Source: Bosea sp. F3-2
Lineage (GTDB): Bacteria > Pseudomonadota > Alphaproteobacteria > Rhizobiales > Beijerinckiaceae
Direction: 5' to 3'
Length of the DNA stretch: 64,000 nt
Assembly: GCF_008253865.1 (NCBI RefSeq)
Contig: NZ_CP042331.1
Location: 3,224,001-3,288,000, forward strand
Below, one piece after another: positions 26,649 to 33,464 of this stretch. The translations under genes were made by a program, and so were the position numbers. The notes under the pieces were generated by a model that saw nothing but the letters and a program-made list of their open reading frames with translations, was not told where the DNA came from and did not search any database. Numbering within the stretch: the first letter of the stretch is position 1; every line of letters begins with the position of its first letter.

Positions 26649-27110
26649 TTCGGAGAGCGAGGGATGGTCTTTGGGTCGGGGACCTGCGGCCCAGTGCAGC
26701 ATTCGGTCGCGTTCCTGGATTGCCTGTTCGTTGGCCGAGGTAAAGCGACGAGCGATGAGGCCAGATTCGCTGAACTCCATCTCCTCGCTGCCGTGCACCC
26801 TGAGCCACGCGCCGCTGTCATTGCGAAACTCGGCGGCGAAGCGAAGCGACAGCCGCCTGTCCGTTTCCGCCCAAGGCTCCAGGATCAGCCGGCGGTCCAT
26901 CTCTCGCCTGAGCTGGCGTTCGATGTAGAGCCGGATTTGCTCGCGGCCCCATAGAAAATCAACGCGATTGCGCCATTGGCAATCGATCGTGTTGCTCAAG
27001 ACGAGCCTGTCGGAGTCACCCGTGTTCCAGGCGCTTTCGGCGTCGCGGACCCGCTGCTGCATGGCCCGGCTCAATCGCAACATATTGATTTCCGTAACAT
27101 TTTTTGCCAA
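26637..27110 (-). CDS. NTF2-like protein (DUF1348 family)
   Basis: A 157-residue cone-shaped NTF2-fold protein. Features: AESAWNTGDSDRLVL at the first helix, DCQWRNRVDFLWGREQIRLY, and the strand LSLRFAAEFRNDSGAW matching the DUF1348 pattern (xxxRFxYEWHDDSGxWxRSYG). Family members are small cytosolic proteins of unknown activity, often near hydrolases and TetR genes. It converges with the MFS gene, overlapping its end by 12 bases, and is divergent from the epoxide-hydrolase-like gene. Confidence 0.85.
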   Translation of the reverse strand: MAKNVTEINMLRLSRAMQQRVRDAESAWNTGDSDRLVLSNTIDCQWRNRVDFLWGREQIRLYIERQLRREMDRRLILEPWAETDRRLSLRFAAEFRNDSGAWLRVHGSEEMEFSESGLIARRFTSANEQAIQERDRMLHWAAGPRPKDHPSLSELGL

Positions 27111-27356
27111 GCACTACTCCCGACTTCCAGATGATCTCGAAGTCGTCAGCGCTTGTCCGGTCATGATGACGCGTTCCGGGCTCTCCTCCAGTTAGCTCCT
27201 GTTAGTTCCTCCAAGCGCGGCCTCTCCCCCTCGCCGCGGCGAAGACGGACGCGCCCGCGCGTCGCTCGCACGGCATCACAGCGATTAACAGGCGCGTGCG
27301 AGGAGGCGGGCGTATCCATTTTGCCATTGCCGATCGCTTTGCAATGGAGAGAAACC

Positions 27357-28400
27357 ATGACCGAACAGCGTGACATCGCCGATCCCCACCGCCGCGAATT
27401 CGTACAATTCGCGGCGGCTGCGGCTGCGACGTTCGTCGCCGGCAGCGCCGCCGCCCAGACACCGTCCTCGCATCCGGCGCCGTCGCGCCCCGTCGGGTCG
27501 CTCGGGCCGATCAGGCAGGTGGACGCTGGCGTCCTCAGCATCGGCTATGCCGAGATGGGCCCGGCCACCGGAGCGCCGATCCTGCTGTTCCATGGGTGGC
27601 CCTACGACATTCACGCATACACCGAGGTCGCCCCACGGCTTGCGGCCAAGGGCTATCGCGTGATCATTCCGCACCTGCGTGGCCATGGTTCGACCGTCTT
27701 TCGCTCCGCATCGACCCCGCGCAATGCGCAGCAAGCCGCTCTGGCGGCTGACGGGATCGAGCTGATGGATGCGCTCGGCATCCAGAGGGCGATCGTGGCC
27801 GGCTTCGACTGGGGCGCGCGGACCGCCGATATCATGGCTGTCCAGTGGCCGGAGCGCTGCAAGGCCCTCGTGTCGGTCAGCGGCTATCTGATCGGCAGCC
27901 AGGCGGCCAACGCAAAGCCCCTGCCGCCCGATGCGGAGCTGCAATGGTGGTACCAGTTCTACTTCGCCACGGAGCGGGGCAAAGCCGGCTACGCGGCGAA
28001 TACCGACGCCTTCAACCGCCTGATCTGGCAGTTGGCCTCGCCGCAATGGAAGTTCGACGGGGCGACTTTCGACCGCACGGCGGCGTCCTTCCTGAACCCC
28101 GATCACGTTGCCATCGTGATCCACAACTATCGCTGGCGGTTGGGTCTCGCGGATGGCGAGAGGAAGTATGACGAGCTCGAAGCCAAGTTGGCGGCGGCCC
28201 CTCCCGTGACAGTCCCTTCCATCACTATGGAGGGTGATACGAACGGCGCGCCTCATCCTGCTCCCGCAGCGTATCGGGCGAAGTTCACCGGCCCCTACGA
28301 ACATCGGCTCATCACCGGCGGGATCGGCCACAACCTGCCTCAGGAAGCACCGGCCGCCTTCGCACAGGCCGTCCTCGACGTCGACAAGCTGGCGGGATGA
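27357..28400 (+). CDS. Exported alpha/beta hydrolase, epoxide-hydrolase-like
   Basis: A 347-residue alpha/beta hydrolase. The N-terminus (HRREFVQFAAAAAATFVAGS) looks like a twin-arginine signal, cleaved near AAA-QTP. Oxyanion region HGWPYD; nucleophile elbow GFDWGAR with Asp151 rather than Ser, as in epoxide hydrolases and haloalkane dehalogenases; catalytic His325 in GIGHNLPQE. It should open epoxides or dehalogenate substrates in the periplasm. ATG 27357 follows GGAGAGAAACC. A P460 cytochrome gene follows 54 bases later. Confidence 0.88.
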   Translation: MTEQRDIADPHRREFVQFAAAAAATFVAGSAAAQTPSSHPAPSRPVGSLGPIRQVDAGVLSIGYAEMGPATGAPILLFHGWPYDIHAYTEVAPRLAAKGYRVIIPHLRGHGSTVFRSASTPRNAQQAALAADGIELMDALGIQRAIVAGFDWGARTADIMAVQWPERCKALVSVSGYLIGSQAANAKPLPPDAELQWWYQFYFATERGKAGYAANTDAFNRLIWQLASPQWKFDGATFDRTAASFLNPDHVAIVIHNYRWRLGLADGERKYDELEAKLAAAPPVTVPSITMEGDTNGAPHPAPAAYRAKFTGPYEHRLITGGIGHNLPQEAPAAFAQAVLDVDKLAG

Positions 28401-28454
28401 GCGCTCGGCGCGCCGCCATGTGCGGCGCGCCACGTCCGCTTTCAGGAGGATGCC

Positions 28455-28988
28455 ATGAAGAAAACGATCGCCCGCGCCCTCGCCTTCGTCGCGATTTCGG
28501 CGGGCCTTGCCGCCTATGTCTCGGCCCAGTCCCCGGACGAGCTGGGCTCGCCAATCTACGGCGTGAAGCTTCCGGAAGGCTACCGGGATTGGAAGCTCAT
28601 CAGCGTCGCCCAGGAAAACGGGCAGAACAACGATATCCGCGCCATCCTCGGCAACGAGATCGCGATCAAGGCTTACAGGGAGAACATGCGGCCCTTCCCG
28701 GATGGTGCGATCATCGCGCGGCTGGCATGGCGATACCAGTCGTCCCCGCGCAACGACTCCGTCTTCCCGGCTCCGCAGTCCTTCGTGGCGGGTCCGCCGA
28801 CGAATGTGCAGGTCAGCGTGAAGGATTCCAAGCGTTACGCCGAGACTGCAGGCTGGGGCTACGGCCAGTTCGAGAACGGCTTGCCGACGAAGAACCCTGC
28901 CGTCGTGCAGTCCTGCTTCGCCTGCCATGCGAAGCTGCAAAAGCTCGAAGCCAACGCGGATTACGTCTTCACCGACTACTCGCACTGA
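28455..28988 (+). CDS. Cytochrome P460-family haem protein
   Basis: A 177-residue periplasmic protein. Signal peptide about 1-24 (ARALAFVAISAGLAAYVSA). Mature part: LPEGYRDWKLISVAQENGQN and AILGNEIAIKAYRENMRPFP match the P460 domain; FPDGAIIARLAW continues the fold. The haem-attachment site CFACH is at 154-158. Some P460 proteins oxidise hydroxylamine or detoxify nitric oxide; others are uncharacterised, so the reaction is not certain. Likely co-transcribed with the hydrolase upstream, with a strong hairpin downstream. Confidence 0.9.
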   Translation: MKKTIARALAFVAISAGLAAYVSAQSPDELGSPIYGVKLPEGYRDWKLISVAQENGQNNDIRAILGNEIAIKAYRENMRPFPDGAIIARLAWRYQSSPRNDSVFPAPQSFVAGPPTNVQVSVKDSKRYAETAGWGYGQFENGLPTKNPAVVQSCFACHAKLQKLEANADYVFTDYSH

Positions 28989-29194
28989 CGCCGGCGAGTC
29001 GGCTCTCCCGCCACCCACCGGGGACGTCCCGCAAGGGCCAGTCCGCGCATCTCGCGGCCTGGCTCCTCTTTGCCTTTCGGACGCTTGAGTGGCGCCTCGA
29101 TCGCAGCGATATCGCCGCGTTCGGCATTCGCGCCCAGGGACAATTGTTCTCGCGCCCTGCGCCAGATGGCAGCCCCGTTGCAAAGTTCCAAACG

Positions 29195-29232
29195 ATTGCG
29201 GCCGGCTACACGACAGCGTAGCCGGCCGCAAT
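29195..29232. terminator. Bidirectional hairpin terminator
   Basis: ATTGCGGCCGGCTAC (29195-29209) pairs perfectly with its complement (29218-29232) across 8 bases. It lies between the converging P460 gene and the serine alpha/beta hydrolase gene (47 bases after the latter's stop), and can serve both directions. Confidence 0.75.
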
Positions 29233-29278
29233 TTCCGTCATTCCCCCGGGGGACGCGCCACGCGGCGGAAGGCTGCCC

Positions 29279-30055
29279 TTATTGCGCGGTCGCCGCCTTC
29301 TCGATCAGCGTGGCCACGGCGGGCGCATGCGAGACCATCACGACGTGTGACGCCCCCTTGATCTCCACTGTCTGTCGCGACCTGGCGCGCTCGGCCATGA
29401 AGCTCATCGCGGCAGGCGGAATGTTCCTGTCCTTCGAACCGTAGATGAACCACGACGGCACGCTCTTCCAGGCGGGCGCCGTCGAAGCTTCCGAAAGGGC
29501 GGCTTCCGCGATCGGCCGCTGGCCGGCCGCCATGAGACGCGCCTGTGCGACAGGCACGTCTGCAGCGAACTGCTGGGGAAAGCGCGACTGCTGGATGTAG
29601 AGGTCGTTCCCGCCCGACGTCAGCTTGACCGGCGGAGCGAGCGCCCCGCCCAGGCTGCTTCCCGGGAACTTCCCGGTCAATCCGATCGCAGTCTCGCCAG
29701 TCTCGGGCGCAAAGGCGGCAACGTAGACCAGCGCCTTGACGTTCGGACGCCCCTCCCCGGCCTCGCTGATCACGGAGCCGCCATAGGAGTGCCCCACGAG
29801 AATGACCGGGCCCTCGATGCCTTTCACGACATCCGCGACGGCATCGGCATCGGCGCGGACGCCGCGGAGCGGATTCGCGGCCGCGACGACCTTATAGCCA
29901 TCCCGTTCGAGGATGGCGATCACGCCATTCCAGCTCGACGAATCCGCAAACGCTCCGTGGACGAGCACGACTGTTGGCTTGGTAGGCTGTGCCTGCGCTA
30001 TCGGAGCGATCAGTTGGGCGGCAAGCATCAGCCCGCCAGCGATGAGCTTCTTCAT
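29279..30055 (-). CDS. Exported alpha/beta hydrolase (serine type)
   Basis: A 258-residue alpha/beta hydrolase with a signal peptide (residues 1-22, ending AQAQ). HGAFADSSSW forms the oxyanion loop. The triad is visible: Ser90 in VGHSYGG, Asp209 in YGSKDRNIP, His237 in KGASHVVM. It belongs to the AB_hydrolase_6 group of periplasmic esterase-like enzymes close to salicylate-esterase types. ATG 30055 is chosen as it starts the signal peptide. It lies 19 bases after the Ohr-like gene on the same strand, so they are co-transcribed. Confidence 0.9.
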   Translation of the reverse strand: MKKLIAGGLMLAAQLIAPIAQAQPTKPTVVLVHGAFADSSSWNGVIAILERDGYKVVAAANPLRGVRADADAVADVVKGIEGPVILVGHSYGGSVISEAGEGRPNVKALVYVAAFAPETGETAIGLTGKFPGSSLGGALAPPVKLTSGGNDLYIQQSRFPQQFAADVPVAQARLMAAGQRPIAEAALSEASTAPAWKSVPSWFIYGSKDRNIPPAAMSFMAERARSRQTVEIKGASHVVMVSHAPAVATLIEKAATAQ

Positions 30056-30074
30056 TTCAATCTCCAACGGCTGC

Positions 30075-30488
30075 TCAGACGAGGGAGACGACGGCGTCGA
30101 TATTGCCCTTGATCGCCTTCGAATATGGGCAGGTCCGATGCGCGACCTCGATGATCTGGCGGGCGACCTCGGGGGCGACACCGGGAGCGCTGACGTTCAG
30201 GCGTGCGGCGAGCGAGTAGCCGTCATCTCCGTGCCGGAGCTCGACCTCGGCATCGATGGCAACGTCCGCCGGAAGGGTCACGCCCTTCGCCTTGGCGGCG
30301 ATCGCCATCGCGCCTTCGAAGCAGGCGGACCAGCCGGCAGCGAAGAGCTGTTCGGGGTTGGTGCCCTCACCGCGGTCGCCGGGCGGCGCAAGCTTGACGT
30401 CGAGGCGGCCGTCCGCGCTACGGGCGCTGCCTTCGCTGCCACCGACGACATGGACCTTGGCGGTGTACAGGGTCTTGGTATCTGACAT
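30075..30488 (-). CDS. ohr: Organic hydroperoxide resistance protein (Ohr/OsmC family)
   Basis: A 137-residue thiol peroxidase that reduces organic hydroperoxides using two cysteines; both are present, Cys56 in GWSACFEGA and Cys120 in HRTCPYSKA. N-terminal LYTAKVHVVGG and the TNPEQLFAAG block match Ohr closely, and the length is right. In the cytosol it protects against fatty-acid and other hydroperoxides. Its location among hydrolases and a P460 cytochrome fits a detoxification operon. A MarR-type OhrR is not adjacent, so its regulation is unclear. Confidence 0.93.
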   Translation of the reverse strand: MSDTKTLYTAKVHVVGGSEGSARSADGRLDVKLAPPGDRGEGTNPEQLFAAGWSACFEGAMAIAAKAKGVTLPADVAIDAEVELRHGDDGYSLAARLNVSAPGVAPEVARQIIEVAHRTCPYSKAIKGNIDAVVSLV

Positions 30489-30515
30489 GGTGGTTTTCCT
30501 TCACGTGGCTAGGGG

Positions 30516-31805
30516 TCACCGGAACGGGCGGAACGCGGTCCGCACTTCCTCCGCGAAGATCTGCGGCTGCTCCCAGGCGGCGAAATGGCCGCCATTGCTC
30601 GCTTCGTTGAAGTAGACGAGGTTCTTGTAGCAGCGCTCCGCCCAGCTCTTCGGCGCGCGGAAGATCTCGCCCGGGAACACGCTGACGGCGACGGGCAGGT
30701 CGATGAGGCCGCGCGCATTGAAGTTATTGGAATGATCTTCCCAATAGATCCGGGCAGCCGACGCGCCGGTGCCGCTCAGCCAATAGAGCGCGATGTCGTC
30801 GACGATTTCGTCGCGCGTCAGGACGCGCTCGGGCTGGCCGCCGCTATAGGTCCACTGGGCGATCTTCTCATACATCCAGGCCGCCATGCCGACCGGGGAG
30901 TCGACCAGCGCGTAGCCGATGGTCTGGGGCCGGGTGTTCATCATCGCCGCATAGGCGGAGTTGTCGCGATAGAACGCCTCCAGCTGATCGAATGCTGTGC
31001 GTTCCTTGGGCGACAAGCCGGCGGGAGCCGGATCGCCTGCCGCCAGGGTCTTTGCGATATCGGCCGGCACCACCGCAGGCATATTCAGGTGAATAGCGAG
31101 AAGGCCGGGCACATGTTGCAGCGCCATACGCTGGGAGATCACCGAGCCGCAATCGCCACCCTGGCTCACATACGCATCGTAGCCCAGGCGCCGCATCAGG
31201 ACCGACCAGGCACGCCCGATCTGATCCGATCCCCAGCCCAGCTTCGACGGCTTCGCCGAGAAGCCGAAACCCGGGATCGAGGGGATGACGAGATGGAAAG
31301 CGTCGTCGGCGGTGCCCCCATGCGCCGTCGGATTGGTCAGCGGATCGATAACCTTCAGGAATTCGAGCACCGAGCCCGGCCAGCCATGGGTCAGGATCAT
31401 CGGCAGCGCATTTTCGTGGCGCGAGCGGACATGGATGAAATGGATGTCCAGGCCGTCGATCTCAGTGAGGAACATCGGCAACCCATTGAGCTGCGTCTCG
31501 ACCTTGCGCCAGTCGTAGTCGGTCGCCCAATACCGCAGCAAAGGCTCAAGGGTTTGGCGGCGTACGCCCTGGTTGTCGTCGGAAGCAGGCTCGGCATCGG
31601 CCCATCGGGTCTCGGTAACACGGCGCTTCATCGCGGCGATGTCCGCCTCCGGAACCGCGACCTTGAACGGCCTGATCACGTTGCCGACGGTTGCCTGAGC
31701 GTTTGCGACCGAGGGAAGCGCGCTCATGACTCCCGCGAGTGCTGCACCCGCTATGAGCTGGCGACGCGATGTCGAAAATGTCTCGTGCACGTACTTTCTC
31801 CTCAA
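30516..31805 (-). CDS. Exported epoxide hydrolase with EHN domain
   Basis: A 429-residue protein. N-terminal Tat signal with the SRRQLIAG motif, cleaved near ANAQ (about 37). An EHN domain follows (IRPFKVAVPEADIAAMKRRV, RWADAE), then the alpha/beta hydrolase fold: HGWPGS oxyanion loop, nucleophile Asp218 in QGGDCGSVIS, and a late His in NGGHFAAWEQP. The usual GGDWGS has Cys in place of Trp here. It should hydrolyse epoxides in the periplasm. It is upstream of the Ohr-like gene on the same strand, making a three-gene unit with the serine hydrolase. Confidence 0.9.
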   Translation of the reverse strand: MRRKYVHETFSTSRRQLIAGAALAGVMSALPSVANAQATVGNVIRPFKVAVPEADIAAMKRRVTETRWADAEPASDDNQGVRRQTLEPLLRYWATDYDWRKVETQLNGLPMFLTEIDGLDIHFIHVRSRHENALPMILTHGWPGSVLEFLKVIDPLTNPTAHGGTADDAFHLVIPSIPGFGFSAKPSKLGWGSDQIGRAWSVLMRRLGYDAYVSQGGDCGSVISQRMALQHVPGLLAIHLNMPAVVPADIAKTLAAGDPAPAGLSPKERTAFDQLEAFYRDNSAYAAMMNTRPQTIGYALVDSPVGMAAWMYEKIAQWTYSGGQPERVLTRDEIVDDIALYWLSGTGASAARIYWEDHSNNFNARGLIDLPVAVSVFPGEIFRAPKSWAERCYKNLVYFNEASNGGHFAAWEQPQIFAEEVRTAFRPFR

Positions 31806-32043
31806 TCGGGAATCCGAACTGATCCCAGATTAAGGACGCGGCGGCGCGGCGCCCGTTAGGTTCGATGATGGAGCGTTAGCGTGTCACGAAGCTGATGAGG
31901 TCGGCGCTGAGCGTTCGATTGCGATCGGCGATCAGCTCGCCCTGCCAGGAACTAACACGGGTCATCGTGCCATAACATGAAGCGAGCGGAGACAACCTCC
32001 AGACTGCGAGCCGAGATACCGTCTCGTCGCAAGGTTCACCATC

Positions 32044-33159
32044 ATGGCTCAGAGCCACACAATCGGTTTTGTGACGGCCACTCTCCTGGCGGGTGGCGCC
32101 TCGGCGGCGGTTGGCCTGACGGGCGCCATCATCGGCCCGGGCTTCGGATTTGGAGCGCTCGGCTCTGCCGCCATCAGATCCTCGCCGATTGGTGCTACCG
32201 CGAGCCCCTTGTCAGTGCTGCAAAGGGCAAAGCCTTGGCTTGCTGCCGTTCCCGGCGGTCCGCTGGCGCTGCGGGGTAAGGTCGTCCTCGTTAATTTCTG
32301 GACATACTCGTGCATCAACTCGCTGCGGGCGCTGCCGCATCTGCGCTCGTGGAACGAGCGATATGCGAGCAAAGGGCTCGCCGTTGTGGGCGTCCACGCG
32401 CCCGAATTTCAATTCGAGCGCGACGCCGCGAGGGTGCAACTTGCTTCCAAACAGCTCGGCGTCGCGTATCCGAGCCTTCAGGACAACAATTATTCCGTCT
32501 GGCAAAGCTTCGCTAACGAAGGTTGGCCCGGGTTTTATTTTATCGACGCCGATGGTCGCATGCGGGGCTACCGAGTTGGCGAAGGGAAGTATGCGGAAGT
32601 GGAGCAGTTCATTCGCATCCTCCTCGCCGAAGCAGGACAGGACCTTTCCAACATACCCTTGGCGCCCGCTACCGGCGCTGGCATTGAAGCCGAGGCCGAC
32701 TGGAATAATCTTCGATCGCCGGAATCCTATTTGGGGTACGGCAAGGCGGAGCGCTTTGCATCCCCTGGCGGGGTGGACCGAGATTTGTCTCGGGACTATG
32801 CAGCTGCTCCTGGGCTCCCGCTCAATCACTGGGACATTGCCGGGCAATGGACGATAGGGACGGAGTTCGCCACGCTTGATAGTAGCCGCGGTGCCATCCG
32901 GTTCCGCTTTCACGCGCGCGATGCTCATCTTGTCCTCGGCGGCGCAGGCGATGGGAAGCCGATCCGCTATCGTGTCACCATCGACGGCGTCGCACTGGGC
33001 GTGAATCGCGGCGTTGATGTCGACGCGGATGGCTGGGGCGAGGTCAAGGAAGACCGCCTTTATCAACTGGTCCGACAAGCGGGCGAAATCGCCGATCGCA
33101 CGATTTCCATTGAATTTTCGCGCCCAGGCGCCCGGGCATATGTCTTCACATTCGGCTGA
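32044..33159 (+). CDS. Redoxin with DipZ-type C-terminal domain and a CxxS active site
   Basis: A 371-residue protein. A hydrophobic N-terminus (VTATLLAGGASAAVGLTGAI) probably exports or anchors it. Residues about 60-200 are a TlpA/AhpC-like thioredoxin fold: VVLVNFWTYSCINSLRALPH, then VVGVHAPEFQFERD and GWPGFYFIDADGRMRGYRVG. The DipZ family has CINC here; this protein has Cys90 and Ser93, so the resolving cysteine is missing. Residues 230-371 are the beta-rich carbohydrate-binding-like DipZ tail (YLGYGKAERFASPGG). It may act as a peroxidase, isomerase or mixed-disulfide trap rather than a reductase. The membrane CcdA-like part of DipZ is absent. Confidence 0.85.
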   Translation: MAQSHTIGFVTATLLAGGASAAVGLTGAIIGPGFGFGALGSAAIRSSPIGATASPLSVLQRAKPWLAAVPGGPLALRGKVVLVNFWTYSCINSLRALPHLRSWNERYASKGLAVVGVHAPEFQFERDAARVQLASKQLGVAYPSLQDNNYSVWQSFANEGWPGFYFIDADGRMRGYRVGEGKYAEVEQFIRILLAEAGQDLSNIPLAPATGAGIEAEADWNNLRSPESYLGYGKAERFASPGGVDRDLSRDYAAAPGLPLNHWDIAGQWTIGTEFATLDSSRGAIRFRFHARDAHLVLGGAGDGKPIRYRVTIDGVALGVNRGVDVDADGWGEVKEDRLYQLVRQAGEIADRTISIEFSRPGARAYVFTFG

Positions 33160-33464
33160 CCTCAATCGGACTGTCGCTAGAACATTGCCTGTATTTCTTG
33201 AACGATAGTTCCAGAATGTCATGAGCTGTGCTACGGACCAGCTCATGATACGCACGTGCTTGATAACTGCCAGATCGCGCGGTTTCGGGCGCACCTTATC
33301 GAGAGGGTCGTTGAAGCCGACATGCAGCTTCGCCATTGAGTTGTTTCAAACGCGGGCTGTCGCGCAGAATTCGATGATCGCTTCTGAATCTAGCTTCGCA
33401 TGTCGCCGTTATCTGTCACCGCTATTTTTAGTACGCGTCTATCGGATTTGGGAACGAGGGGATC
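33160..33464. promoter_or_regulatory. Intergenic region with an orphan TetR-like site and a hairpin
   Basis: 33198-33221 repeats, with 20 of 24 identities, the operator block found before the quinone oxidoreductase (22361-22384), including GAACGATAGTTC. An inverted repeat TCATGAGCTG / CAGCTCATGA follows (33219-33228 and 33239-33248, 10-base loop). No minus-strand gene starts next to the site. The regulator gene at 33465 is 240 bases away, so the site appears orphaned or serves that gene. Confidence 0.45.

Noticed and set aside
27285..29231. 648-codon minus-strand frame opposite the epoxide hydrolase and P460 genes
   Set aside because: No recognisable domain; spans two well-supported plus-strand genes and their gap.
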